This document shows, piece by piece, positions 1 through 8,375 of a stretch of 64,000 nt of DNA. How positions within the stretch are numbered: position 1 is the stretch's first letter; every line of letters starts with the position of its first letter. The position numbers and the translations under genes were made by a program. The notes below the pieces were generated by a model. It had not been told where the DNA came from. It made no database searches and saw nothing but the letters and a program-made list of their open reading frames with translations. This DNA comes from an uncultured Lachnospiraceae bacterium (GTDB taxonomy: Bacteria > Bacillota > Clostridia > Lachnospirales > Lachnospiraceae), in NCBI GenBank assembly GCA_947630805.1, contig CANRIV010000010.1:17703-81702 (forward strand), read 5' to 3'.

Positions 1-739
1 ACGTCAGCGGCGTCTTTAATTCATGAGAAACGTTTGCCGTAAAATCTCTGCGCATGTGATCCTGCCTCTCATGTTCTTCATTCAGTTTTTTCAAGTTTTC
101 TTCAATCTGATTATTCTGCTGATGAATCCTTTCTACCAACGGTTTTATCTCTTCATATACAGAAGACTGATCCGGCGCGCTTAAATTGATTGCATTAATT
201 GGTCTTGTTATCGCACGGGATACCCGGTAAGAAAGATAAGTAACAAAAACAGCAGCCAAAATCATAACCGACAACATCGGCATGAAAGCGTGCAGCATGA
301 TATTCCACATTGTTGAAGTGGTTTGCGAAATTCTAAGTACATTTCCATTGTCTAATAATACTGCTATATTGACAGCCTTTTGTGATATCGTATTGGAATA
401 TCTTTCCGAATATCCCTCTCCGTTTTGTCTGGCTTCTATCACTTCTTTTCTTTTGTTATGATTTTCCATTTCTCTTGTATTATTCTGATTGTCATAAAGC
501 ACTGTGCCATCGCGACCAATCAATGTAACTCTATGTTCTGACTTTAACGATTTTAAATAAGCCGCACCATTCAGATTTACGCCATTGGCCGCAGCTGACA
601 ATTCATTTCTTATTGATTCTATATTTTGCTTCGCATAACTTCTATATACGATTCCTGCAGTCAGAAAGGTGCTCAGCAATATCACAAGAATAGAAATAAA
701 AAACATATTTACAAATATGCGTCTGCTCATTTTTTTCAT
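1..739 (-). CDS. phoR: PhoR-type sensor histidine kinase, N-terminal part (cut by window edge)
   Basis: This gene is absent from the ORF track because it has no stop inside the window. Reading the minus strand from the ATG at 739 gives an open frame of 246 codons to the edge. It begins MKKMSRRIF, has a first membrane segment near residues 10-28, an extracytoplasmic sensor region, and a second membrane segment near 155-180. A linker follows, then the start of the kinase core with the H-box FTANVSHELKTPLT, whose His is the expected autophosphorylation site. The ATG lies one base after the phoB stop, and an AGGGG Shine-Dalgarno sits inside the end of phoB, so the two genes are probably co-transcribed. 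By family and context it is the phosphate-starvation kinase that phosphorylates PhoB. The ATPase domain is outside the window. Confidence 0.9.
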   Translation of the reverse strand, partial: MKKMSRRIFVNMFFISILVILLSTFLTAGIVYRSYAKQNIESIRNELSAAANGVNLNGAAYLKSLKSEHRVTLIGRDGTVLYDNQNNTREMENHNKRKEVIEARQNGEGYSERYSNTISQKAVNIAVLLDNGNVLRISQTTSTMWNIMLHAFMPMLSVMILAAVFVTYLSYRVSRAITRPINAINLSAPDQSSVYEEIKPLVERIHQQNNQIEENLKKLNEEHERQDHMRRDFTANVSHELKTPLT

Positions 740-740
740 A

Positions 741-1415
741 TTAGTGATTCCCCTGAATTTTGTAACCAACTCCCCGAATTGTTTTAATAATGCTTCCAGC
801 TTCTTTCAATTTTTGCCGCAAAGTTCTGATATGTACATCGACTGTCCGGCTTTCTCCATCAAAGGAATATCCCCAGACTTTATTCAGGAGCTGATCTCTG
901 GTAAGTACAATTCCCCTGTTTTTTAATAAAAGACACAACATTTCAAATTCTTTTAATGTCAGGACAACTTCTTCATCATTTACTCTTACAATATGCCTGG
1001 TTGGACATACATACAAATTATCAATCGTATATTCTGTCTCTGTATTGGTATATTCTGCTCTCCGTAACAATGCCTTTACTCGTGCTACCATCTCCATCAT
1101 ACTAAACGGCTTTGAAATGTAATCATCCGCTCCACTTTCTAATCCTCTGATTTTATCATATTCGCTCGTTTTTGCTGTAGCCATAATAATCGGAAGTTTT
1201 TCTGTAAGAGGATTACTTCTTAATTTCTGCAGAATTTCAATTCCATTTTCCTCTGGAAGCATAACATCTAAAATCACAAGAGATGGGAGATTTTTTTTGA
1301 TTTTATTCCAGAACTCTGAAGGTTTTTCGAATCCTTCTGCCTCAATTCCTGTGCTATTTAACGTGTACACTACTAATTCTCGTATATTACTGTCATCTTC
1401 TACAAAATAAATCAT
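741..1415 (-). CDS. phoB: PhoB/PhoP-family DNA-binding response regulator
   Basis: This is an OmpR/PhoB-type response regulator of 224 residues, the usual length. The receiver domain (about 1-115) has the acidic pocket EDD at 6-8, the phospho-acceptor Asp50 in LVILDVMLP, Thr80 and Lys102 in SKPF. The C-terminal winged helix (about 125-222) ends in the typical RTVDVHIRTLRQKL...IRGVGYK sequence. An excellent ribosome binding site (GGAGAAGGAGG) precedes the ATG. The position between phoU and phoR, and four 11-bp-spaced Pho boxes upstream, identify it as the phosphate-starvation regulator, probably autoregulated. It should activate the pst operon just upstream. Confidence 0.95.
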   Translation of the reverse strand: MIYFVEDDSNIRELVVYTLNSTGIEAEGFEKPSEFWNKIKKNLPSLVILDVMLPEENGIEILQKLRSNPLTEKLPIIMATAKTSEYDKIRGLESGADDYISKPFSMMEMVARVKALLRRAEYTNTETEYTIDNLYVCPTRHIVRVNDEEVVLTLKEFEMLCLLLKNRGIVLTRDQLLNKVWGYSFDGESRTVDVHIRTLRQKLKEAGSIIKTIRGVGYKIQGNH

Positions 1416-1477
1416 AAAACGCCTCCTTCTCCGCGATGATTCTTCCTATTTTTTCTAAAATTAATTTACCCCTGCCA

Positions 1478-1516
1478 TGTAAATCCTATGTAAAACGAAC
1501 GTAAAAAGAATGTAAA
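1478..1516 (-). promoter_or_regulatory. Pho box: four TTTACA-like repeats at 11-bp spacing upstream of phoB
   Basis: Read on the minus strand, the phoU-phoB gap holds TTTACA, TTTACG, TTTACA and TTTACA, each starting exactly 11 bases after the previous one. On the plus strand the units start at 1478, 1489, 1500 and 1511. This spacing and sequence match the PhoP/PhoB direct-repeat boxes known from Gram-positive bacteria (TT[AT]ACA units with 4-6 base gaps). It implies that phoBR has its own phosphate-regulated promoter in addition to read-through from pst-phoU. Confidence 0.8.
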
Positions 1517-1566
1517 ATTTATTCCTTATAAGTGTTCTTCAGCTCATTTCCTTCTTTTGATCATTA

Positions 1567-2214
1567 TTATTTGTCTACATGTGCTCCCAAAATGGAATAT
1601 TCTACCCATCCGGCAATATTCGTAGCGTGATCTCCAATCCGTTCCAAATATTTTGCTATCATTAAAATATCAATAAATTCTTCACCGTCATCTGTCCCTT
1701 GGGCAATCATATGAATTGATTTTCTTTTAATATCATCAAAATAATTATCCACAATATCATCTGAGAGGATAACACTTTTTGCCATATCTAAATCATGATT
1801 TACAAAAGAATCAATACTTTTCGTAACCATTAATATCACTTCATTTGCCATATCGTTCAAGTGAAGCACATATTTCATTGTGCTGTCTGTAATATATCCG
1901 GCAAGTTCTACAATATCTGCAGCCTGATCTCCGATACGTTCCATATCAGATATCATTTTCAGTGCAGAGGAGATCGTTCTTAAATCTTTTGCTACCGGTT
2001 GCTGACGAAGCAGCAGTTTCATGCAGATTCCTTCAATTTCTCTTTCCTTTCTATCAATTTCGGAATCTGTCTCAAACACTTCCTGTTTTAAATCTTCATC
2101 CTCGCCATCCATTGTAAGCTTAATTGCCGCTGCGATTGCCTGCTCACAGAGTTTTCCCATTTTTATCATCTGCTCATTTAAATTATCCAACTGCTGATTA
2201 AATTTATTTCTCAT
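1567..2214 (-). CDS. phoU: Phosphate transport system regulator PhoU
   Basis: PhoU is a cytoplasmic all-helical protein of two PhoU domains that links the Pst transporter to PhoR signalling and holds the regulon off when phosphate is plentiful. The protein from the chosen start (MRNKFNQQLDNLNEQM) is 215 residues, the family length. The second domain carries the family sequence AKYLERIGDHATNIAGWVEY near the C-terminus, and the first has the matching MERIGDQAADI. The ORF track extends the start to 2295, but those extra residues lie inside the 3' end of pstB. The ATG at 2214 follows the pstB stop by four bases and is preceded by AGGAAGG, so it is the real start. Confidence 0.93.
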   Translation of the reverse strand: MRNKFNQQLDNLNEQMIKMGKLCEQAIAAAIKLTMDGEDEDLKQEVFETDSEIDRKEREIEGICMKLLLRQQPVAKDLRTISSALKMISDMERIGDQAADIVELAGYITDSTMKYVLHLNDMANEVILMVTKSIDSFVNHDLDMAKSVILSDDIVDNYFDDIKRKSIHMIAQGTDDGEEFIDILMIAKYLERIGDHATNIAGWVEYSILGAHVDK

Positions 2215-2218
2215 ATTA

Positions 2219-2968
2219 TCATCCAAACCTTCCTGTAATATAATCTTCTGTTCTCTTATCCTTTGGCATTGAAAACAAGTCCTCTGTCTCTCCAAATTCT
2301 ATTACTTCTCCCAACAGAAAAAACGCTGTCTTATCAGAAATTCTTGCCGCCTGCTGCATATTATGTGTTACCATGATTACTGTATAATCTTTTTTCAGTT
2401 CGGTTGCCAAATCTTCAATTTTAGAAGTCGATATCGGATCCAAAGCAGATGTCGGTTCATCCATTAATAAGACTTCCGGATTTACTGCCAATGCTCTGGC
2501 AATACAAAGTCTCTGCTGCTGTCCGCCGGACATTGCCAGTGCACTCTTCTTTAGGGAATCCTTTGTCTCTTCCCAGATTGCTGCCTGTTTTAATGTTTTC
2601 TCCACAATTTCATCCAATTTGCTTCTAGAATGGATTCCATGTGTTCTTGGACCATAAGCAATATTGTCATAAATACTCATTGGAAACAGATTCGGTTTTT
2701 GAAAAACCATTCCCACACGTTTTCTCAAGTGGTTGACGTCCATATCCTTGTAGATATCAACTCCATCCAGAGATATGCTCCCCTCAATTTTGCACTCAGG
2801 AATTAAATCATTCATTCTGTTCAAAGATTTCAGAACGGTAGATTTCCCACAACCGGAAGGACCGATAAATGCTGTTATCTCATTGGGTGGGATACATAAA
2901 TTTACATTTTTTATTGCATGAAAATCTCCATAATGAAGTTCCATGTTCTGTATATCAAATTTTCCCAT
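2219..2968 (-). CDS. pstB: Phosphate ABC transporter ATP-binding protein PstB
   Basis: PstB is the ATPase of the high-affinity phosphate importer. The 249-residue protein has the Walker A motif GPSGCGKST (36-44), the PstB-specific signature [15 protein letters not shown], the Walker B motif [11 protein letters not shown] and the H-loop in MVTHNM. It ends in ITGRFG, the standard PstB C-terminus. The ATG directly abuts the pstA stop and the stop lies four bases before phoU, so it belongs to a tightly packed operon. Confidence 0.97.
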   Translation of the reverse strand: MGKFDIQNMELHYGDFHAIKNVNLCIPPNEITAFIGPSGCGKSTVLKSLNRMNDLIPECKIEGSISLDGVDIYKDMDVNHLRKRVGMVFQKPNLFPMSIYDNIAYGPRTHGIHSRSKLDEIVEKTLKQAAIWEETKDSLKKSALAMSGGQQQRLCIARALAVNPEVLLMDEPTSALDPISTSKIEDLATELKKDYTVIMVTHNMQQAARISDKTAFFLLGEVIEFGETEDLFSMPKDKRTEDYITGRFG

Positions 2969-3820
2969 TTAATTTTCCTTTCCTACTTTTTTTGCCGCCA
3001 TACCCGACAACCAGTTAATTATCAGTACAATGACAAGCAATATCACTGCCGTGGCATATGCCTGATGGGTATATAATCCCTCAGACAACAGGCAATACAT
3101 ATGCACTGCCAGAGTTCTGGTGGAATCAAATAATCCCTTTGGTACTGCCGCAACAGAGCCTGCCGTAAAAATTAATGCTGCACTTTCTCCCACAATCCTG
3201 CCAATAGAAAGAATGACACCTGCCAGAATCCCGGGAACTGCTGCAGGAAGTACAATGATAAAAATTGTCCGAAGTTTTCCGGCTCCTAATCCGTAACTTC
3301 CTTCCCGGAATGTATCTGGCACAGAAATCAGCGCCTCTTCTGTTGTCCGGATAATTGTCGGTAATACCATCATTGCAAGTGTCAATATTCCGGCCAGAAG
3401 GGAATATCCCCAATGAAATGTCAATACAAATGCAAGAAATCCAAAGAGTCCGAATACAATCGAAGGAATTCCTGCCAGAGTTTCTGTGGTTACCCGAATT
3501 ACTTTGACGAGTTTCGAGCCCCTTTTCGCATACTCCACCAGATAAATTGCCGCTGCAATTCCTACAGGCACTGCAATCAATAGAGTAAGAAAAACAACAA
3601 TAATTGTATTAATGATTGCTGGCAGCATAGAAACATTATCAGCATTGTAAGTCCATTCAAATAACTGTCCATTGATATAAGGAATCCCATTCATTAAAAT
3701 ATATATTATCAAATACAACATAGAAGAAACTGTAAACAATGCAGACAGCATAATCAGCAAAAAGCATATGAAGGATCCGGGTTTTCTGCAATATTCTTTG
3801 ACTTTTCTTATTCCGTTCAA
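2969..3820 (-). CDS. pstA: Phosphate ABC transporter permease PstA
   Basis: PstA is one of the two membrane subunits of the phosphate importer. The 283-residue protein has an N-terminal membrane segment (about 16-40) and then five or six further hydrophobic segments. The permease EAA-type loop that contacts PstB reads SVPDTFREGSYGLGAGKLRTI. It follows pstC by two bases and is followed without a gap by pstB, so translational coupling is likely. Confidence 0.95.
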   Translation of the reverse strand: MNGIRKVKEYCRKPGSFICFLLIMLSALFTVSSMLYLIIYILMNGIPYINGQLFEWTYNADNVSMLPAIINTIIVVFLTLLIAVPVGIAAAIYLVEYAKRGSKLVKVIRVTTETLAGIPSIVFGLFGFLAFVLTFHWGYSLLAGILTLAMMVLPTIIRTTEEALISVPDTFREGSYGLGAGKLRTIFIIVLPAAVPGILAGVILSIGRIVGESAALIFTAGSVAAVPKGLFDSTRTLAVHMYCLLSEGLYTHQAYATAVILLVIVLIINWLSGMAAKKVGKEN

Positions 3821-3822
3821 CG

Positions 3823-4677
3823 CTATGCCTCCTTCTTTTTATTCAGTATTGAAAAACAAACATTTATCAGTAAGACAAAAACAAACAGCACAACAGCCGT
3901 AGCAATCAGGCAACGCCTGTGCAGACCTGTAGCATATGCCATTTCCAACACAATATTTGAAGTCAACGTACGTGTTCCGCTTAAAATATTTTCAGGAATA
4001 ACCGGCTGGTTTCCCGCTACCATTACCACTGCCATAGTTTCTCCGATAGCCCTCCCCATTCCTAAAATAATTCCTGCCAGAACACCAGATTTTGCTGCCG
4101 GAATGATTGTCTTAAAAATACTTCTTTCTTTTGTGGCGCCCAGTGCCAAGGCTCCTTCAAAATAACTTTGGGGGACAGCACGAATTGCAGATTCTGCGGT
4201 ATTTATTATTGTAGGAAGAATCATCATCCCAAGAAGAATTGACGCTGCCAGAATTCCTTTTCCACTGCTGCCAAACATATCTGAAATGGCAGGAATAATT
4301 ACTACAAGACCAAAGAATCCATAAATAATTGAAGGAATTCCTGCCATCAGGTTTACCATAGGTTTCATCACTGCATATAATTTTTTAGGGCAATATTTTG
4401 CCAGAAATACCGCCATAAGGAGTCCGATAGGTACTCCAACAATCATAGCGCCTGCTGTCACGTAAATACTTCCTATAATCATAGGACCAATTCCATAAAT
4501 ATCCTGGTTAGGTCTCCATACTGTTCCGAAAAGAAATTTTATCGGCCCGATTTCTCTGATTGCAGGTACTCCGTTTGCAAACATAAACAGACAAATCATT
4601 ATCACAGATGCAATCGAAATACATGCGCATATCAGAAATATTGCTTTCATGAAAACTTCTTTTATTGTTTTATCCAA
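3823..4677 (-). CDS. pstC: Phosphate ABC transporter permease PstC
   Basis: PstC is the partner permease of PstA in the high-affinity phosphate importer. The 284-residue protein has six hydrophobic segments and the EAA loop AVPQSYFEGALALGATKERSI. The best start is a TTG at 4677 with AAGGAG about ten bases upstream; an ATG nine codons later (MKAIFL) has a much poorer ribosome binding site. The gene is separated from pstS by a GC-rich hairpin that may lower expression of the membrane subunits relative to the binding protein. Confidence 0.95.
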   Translation of the reverse strand: MDKTIKEVFMKAIFLICACISIASVIMICLFMFANGVPAIREIGPIKFLFGTVWRPNQDIYGIGPMIIGSIYVTAGAMIVGVPIGLLMAVFLAKYCPKKLYAVMKPMVNLMAGIPSIIYGFFGLVVIIPAISDMFGSSGKGILAASILLGMMILPTIINTAESAIRAVPQSYFEGALALGATKERSIFKTIIPAAKSGVLAGIILGMGRAIGETMAVVMVAGNQPVIPENILSGTRTLTSNIVLEMAYATGLHRRCLIATAVVLFVFVLLINVCFSILNKKKEA

Positions 4678-4708
4678 CGGTTTTCACTCCTTTATTTTCT
4701 CAATAAGG

Positions 4709-4750
4709 AAAAGGAAGGGCTACCGCAGACAGCGTGTAACCCCCTCTTTC
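4709..4750 (-). terminator. Hairpin between pstS and pstC, probable attenuator
   Basis: On the minus strand, just after the pstS stop, GAGGGGGTTAC pairs (with G-U pairs) with GTAGCCCTTC around a loop of about 12 bases. No clean T-tract follows. Such intercistronic hairpins after the binding-protein gene are common in ABC operons, where they cause partial termination or protect the upstream message. The role here is inferred. Confidence 0.55.
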
Positions 4751-4754
4751 TTTT

Positions 4755-5636
4755 TTACTTTTCAATATCTTCCCAGTTTACTGTGTCGCCTATATAGATA
4801 TTCTTTATCTGTTCACTTGTCATTTCTGAAATCTGATTTTCTTTGTTGACAATGACCGCAATACCATCTAAGGCAATCTGTTTTGCCGTAAGCTTTGCTG
4901 CTTCCTCATCTTTTAATTCTCTGGAAGACATTCCAATTTCTACTGCCCCTTCTATCGCTGACTGGATTCCCGCAGAGGATCCTGATTCCTGAATTTCAAT
5001 TACCACATTCGGATTTTGTTTCTTATATTCATCCGCCAGCACATTCATAAGAGGAGCTACAGAAGTAGATCCTGCCAAGGTAATTTTTCCCTTTTTTCCG
5101 CTGCCGGAATAAGATCCTTCCGGTGTCAAGTCAATGTATCCTTCTTGAGCAACAATTTCCTGTCCCTGCTCACTCATAATATAGCTGATAAAGTCCTGAT
5201 CTAATTCTGTCAGTTCGCCTTCCTTATAAGCAATATTAAACGGTCTTGACACTTTATATGTATTATTTTTTACGTTTTCTGCCGTTGCCTCAACGCCGTC
5301 TACCTTTACTGCTTTTACATCTTCCGAGAGAGAGCCCAAGGATACATAACCGATTGCGCTTTTATTCTGTGCTACTGTCTGAAGCATTACCGATGTGCTG
5401 TTTGTAATTTCAGCAGTCTGTATGGTAATATCATTTTCCTGATCATCCACTACACCCATCAGCTCCGCAAAAGCACTCCGGGTCCCTGACCCGTCTTCTC
5501 TGGAAATAACAGATATCGCCCCGGAAACTTCTTTACTATCTTGTGCGCTTTCCGTATCTGAGTTGCTGCTGCATCCGGTAAATGCAAGGGTTGTAAGAAC
5601 TATAGCGGCAGTTACTGCCAATAATTTTTTTCTCAT
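4755..5636 (-). CDS. pstS: Phosphate-binding lipoprotein PstS, with halves in permuted order
   Basis: This is the extracellular phosphate receptor of the Pst importer, anchored as a lipoprotein. The start at 5636 (MRKKLLAVT) is preceded by AAAGGAG at good spacing; the longer frame in the track has no such site. The signal peptide ends in LAFTGC with Cys22 as the lipidation site. Both phosphate-binding signatures are present but in reversed order compared with classical PstS. SREDGSGTRSAF, normally in the second half, is at about 45-56, and GSTSVAPLMNVLADEY, normally at the N-terminus, is at about 190-205 after a GSG-rich linker. The mature protein therefore looks circularly permuted while keeping the same two-lobed fold. 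Pho-box-like repeats lie upstream. Confidence 0.92.
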   Translation of the reverse strand: MRKKLLAVTAAIVLTTLAFTGCSSNSDTESAQDSKEVSGAISVISREDGSGTRSAFAELMGVVDDQENDITIQTAEITNSTSVMLQTVAQNKSAIGYVSLGSLSEDVKAVKVDGVEATAENVKNNTYKVSRPFNIAYKEGELTELDQDFISYIMSEQGQEIVAQEGYIDLTPEGSYSGSGKKGKITLAGSTSVAPLMNVLADEYKKQNPNVVIEIQESGSSAGIQSAIEGAVEIGMSSRELKDEEAAKLTAKQIALDGIAVIVNKENQISEMTSEQIKNIYIGDTVNWEDIEK

Positions 5637-5742
5637 ATTGCTTTCTCCTTTTTTCATGTACATTATTCTTTTTTTGATGGATATATCATCCAATCATGCC
5701 TTGATTCTAAAAAACTTATGTTAAATTCAATATCTTACTTTT

Positions 5743-5770
5743 TTTAAATCTATATTAAATTTTTTATAAA
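5743..5770 (-). promoter_or_regulatory. Degenerate Pho-box repeats upstream of pstS
   Basis: On the minus strand TTTATA, TTTAAT and TTTAAA start 11 bases apart, and a TTTAAC follows 23 bases further on, near 5725. The spacing equals that of the clear Pho box before phoB, but the units are more degenerate and the region is very AT-rich, so chance is possible. The position about 110-135 bases before the pstS start fits activation of the operon by PhoB. Confidence 0.45.
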
Positions 5771-5800
5771 ATTAAAATCCTAAAGAATTTTTTACAACAT

Positions 5801-5839
5801 AAAAAACAGCTGTGGATATTGTTCCACAACTGTTTTTTT
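5801..5839. terminator. Bidirectional terminator between the acyltransferase gene and pstS
   Basis: AAAAAACAG-C-TGTGGA pairs with TCCACA-A-CTGTTTTTTT around a six-base loop, with one mismatch. Both strands end in a U-tract. It ends transcription of the acyltransferase gene on the minus strand and insulates pstS. Confidence 0.85.
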
Positions 5840-5917
5840 AATTTATCATTATTATTTCTGTCAATCAGAAAACCATATCAAGATATCACTTCAAAATTTT
5901 TTATTCGTATGCTTTCA

Positions 5918-7015
5918 TTAATCAAACTTGGAAAGAAAAACAATCTGCCTGCCGAAAAATGTCCCTGCTTTTTCATAAATCCAATCACATACCCTATGGC
6001 TCAATCTCTGGATTGTGTTTTTATAAATAAATGCTCCCAAAACACTGACAAGGAATAACAGACAGGTCATCAGTAAAACTGCCATCAGCACATTACCACC
6101 GGCATATCTTTGGTAAAGAAATGTAAATATACCGGGCGCCACAAGCGTTTTTCCCAACTCATTCCAGTGTATGATATAAATAAGCATTGACATACTGGAA
6201 ATATAATTTATGACGCCACTAATATGCTTCCATTTTTCTGCAAGATGAAACAGGGAAAGAACGCCAAGAAAAATAAATGGATTAATAATATCATTGAATC
6301 TGTCACTGAAATGTTCAAATGTCCCATTTCCCATAAAAATACCATGGATTACAACAATCATAACTGTCATGCTGAGGGTGGAAGCCAATAAGAGAATAAC
6401 ATTCCACCGCACAGACTGCACAAGTTTTTTTAAATATAATTTAACATACGCAATAAAGAAATAAATACAGATAAAACCTATCAGTTTATTGTAATAAATT
6501 CCTACGGGATATAAGATAGCCACCGCACAATATAAGACAAGCAATATGTCCACCACCAGCAGCTGCTCTTTTTTTAATCGGTAAACGATAATATTTAACA
6601 GCGGATGTATCATAAAAAATAAAATATAGCATCCGATATACCAATTATACCCGAATATTAATGGAAAAAATTGTTTCAGTATTTCTGCCGGGGAAATCGA
6701 ATATCCGCACAATAAAAATATTACAAGATAAATAATAGAAACCAGAGAACAATCTACTGCCAGGGAAACAATTTTACGAAAAGATACCTTTTTATCATTT
6801 ACCAGAAACCAGGCTGAACTGATTAAAAAAACAACATTTCCAATAGTGCCTGCATACTGCATAAATGCCCTGATAAAACTTTGAAAGCCAAAACTATAAG
6901 AGTTTGTCACATTCGTTACCTGACCAAGCCAGTTGGCATGATGAGACACAATACAAATAATTGCAAAAATCTTCAATAATTCGATTCCTGAATTTCTATT
7001 CTTTATTCTTTCCAT
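5918..7015 (-). CDS. Membrane acyltransferase, acyltransferase family 3
   Basis: This 365-residue polytopic protein begins with the family opening NSGIELLKIFAIICIVSHHAN, where the His pair is the expected catalytic region of acyltransferase-3 (OatA/WecH-like) proteins. About ten hydrophobic segments follow to the C-terminus. Members transfer acetyl or other acyl groups from the cytoplasm to sugars or lipids at the outer membrane face, commonly to exopolysaccharide or peptidoglycan. The substrate cannot be read from the sequence. There is no fused SGNH domain. The gene is a single unit ended by a strong terminator and is divergent from a small XRE regulator. Confidence 0.85.
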   Translation of the reverse strand: MERIKNRNSGIELLKIFAIICIVSHHANWLGQVTNVTNSYSFGFQSFIRAFMQYAGTIGNVVFLISSAWFLVNDKKVSFRKIVSLAVDCSLVSIIYLVIFLLCGYSISPAEILKQFFPLIFGYNWYIGCYILFFMIHPLLNIIVYRLKKEQLLVVDILLVLYCAVAILYPVGIYYNKLIGFICIYFFIAYVKLYLKKLVQSVRWNVILLLASTLSMTVMIVVIHGIFMGNGTFEHFSDRFNDIINPFIFLGVLSLFHLAEKWKHISGVINYISSMSMLIYIIHWNELGKTLVAPGIFTFLYQRYAGGNVLMAVLLMTCLLFLVSVLGAFIYKNTIQRLSHRVCDWIYEKAGTFFGRQIVFLSKFD

Positions 7016-7163
7016 TTTTAGTCCTCATAATATACCGTATTTTTATTATTTTAACTTCTGTATCTCATGTATGCATTACATAATGTATAAATTATATTAT
7101 GCGCAAGTCAATTATGCAAGCATGAGTTTTAAGATATAATATGATATGTAGAAAGGATTTTTT

Positions 7164-7361
7164 ATGGTACGTTTACGGATTTTAGAAATATTAAAAGAAC
7201 AAAATCACACAAAATATTGGTTATACAAACAGCTTGATTTAAGTTATCAGAATTTTAATCGTATGGTTATGAATCAGACTTCTTCTATCCATTTTGAAAA
7301 TCTGGATAAGTTGAGCAAAATATTGAATTGCCCCGTCGGAGATTTATTTGAAAAAAAGTAA
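7164..7361 (+). CDS. Small XRE-family HTH regulator
   Basis: The 65-residue protein is a single helix-turn-helix domain of the Cro/CI type, with helices ILEILKEQNHTKYWLYKQLDLS and FNRMVMNQTSSIHFENLDKLSKILNCPVGDLFE. It resembles stand-alone YozG-like regulators. AGAAAGGA precedes the ATG and a strong terminator follows the stop. The upstream gap (7016-7163) contains AT-rich dyad symmetry around 7073-7102 that could be its operator, so it may control itself and the divergent acyltransferase gene; this is inference. Confidence 0.88.
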   Translation: MVRLRILEILKEQNHTKYWLYKQLDLSYQNFNRMVMNQTSSIHFENLDKLSKILNCPVGDLFEKK

Positions 7362-7404
7362 AACCTGTATTTCATGCAAAATACTGCATAGAAATACAGG
7401 TTTT
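7360..7404. terminator. Strong bidirectional terminator between convergent genes
   Basis: AAAACCTGTATTTC pairs perfectly with GAAATACAGGTTTT, and the enclosed ATGCA/TGCAT extends the stem. T-rich tracts on both sides suit termination of the XRE gene on plus and of the LRR gene on minus. Confidence 0.92.
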
Positions 7405-7432
7405 ATTTTATTGTTTTATGTTATTTTTATCA

Positions 7433-8374
7433 TCACTGGCGAATCAGTTCGTACTCTCCTTCTGGAGGATACTGTTGAAAATACCGCTCTACCTGAGACC
7501 CGGACTTATAATAAATTTTCATACCGTTCAGTCCTTCTTCCGTATCCAGTATTCCTTCCTGAATATTCGCTATGCTGTCCGGAAAATATATTTCTTTAAT
7601 GCTACTGTCTCCAAATGCCCATTTTCCGATTTCTTCGATTCCCTGTTCCAAAACAACCGTATGAACTGTGGAAAAGGAAAATGCACCGGTGTCAATTTTT
7701 TTCACTGTGGCAGGAATCGTTATTTTCTGTGTTCCAACAGCTCTGCCATAATCGGCTGACATTGCATTTTCCGCAATTTCTTCCACTTCCGGTGGAAGAG
7801 TAATCTCTTTTGCATTTCCATTGTATGCCAGTAATACGCCGTTTCCATCTATAGCAAAACCATTTTCATCAAACATTCCGGATTTCTCATAATACTCATT
7901 CGTGGAGCAGTTATCTTCCACCTGGTCGGCGGCTTCCATATCATTATCAAAATAATAAATTTTCCGATCTTTTTCTTTAATATAAAAATACTTTCTAAAC
8001 TCATAGAGAGATGGATCTCCCTCTATGGCATCCTGAAACAATTTTTCTTCATCTACATAATTCATAGAGTAGATTTTATTATCCATCCTCAAAACATGAT
8101 TGCCGATTTCATAAGTACCCTCTTTTATCTTTTTTCCTGAAACATCCTCCTCTTTGTAGGTACCTTTCTTTGTAACTGTCACTACCGTAATAGTATCGAC
8201 ATCTACTTTATACCATTTTCCCTCTAAAGAAATTGTCTTATATGCGCCTTTGTCTGTAAACGCATCTCTACGTCTGCACTTAACATAAGTAAACATAGAG
8301 AGTATTAATAAAATTAACAGCGCATCTCGTATCAATATTTTTTTAATGGATAGTTTTCTTTTTGTTTCACTCAT
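7433..8374 (-). CDS. BspA-type leucine-rich repeat protein with N-terminal membrane anchor
   Basis: The 313-residue protein has a short cytoplasmic start rich in Lys, a membrane segment at about 12-28 and a long extracellular part. Residues from about 190 carry BspA/LRR_5 repeats, seen as ITLPPEVEEIAENAM, ITIPATVKKIDTGAF, VVLEQGIEEIGKWAF and IYFPDSIANIQEGI. The middle region (about 50-180) matches no family I recognise. BspA-like proteins usually mediate surface binding. The start is one base beyond the stop of the upstream phosphoesterase, so the two are co-expressed. Confidence 0.85.
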   Translation of the reverse strand: MSETKRKLSIKKILIRDALLILLILSMFTYVKCRRRDAFTDKGAYKTISLEGKWYKVDVDTITVVTVTKKGTYKEEDVSGKKIKEGTYEIGNHVLRMDNKIYSMNYVDEEKLFQDAIEGDPSLYEFRKYFYIKEKDRKIYYFDNDMEAADQVEDNCSTNEYYEKSGMFDENGFAIDGNGVLLAYNGNAKEITLPPEVEEIAENAMSADYGRAVGTQKITIPATVKKIDTGAFSFSTVHTVVLEQGIEEIGKWAFGDSSIKEIYFPDSIANIQEGILDTEEGLNGMKIYYKSGSQVERYFQQYPPEGEYELIRQ

Positions 8375-8375
8375 T

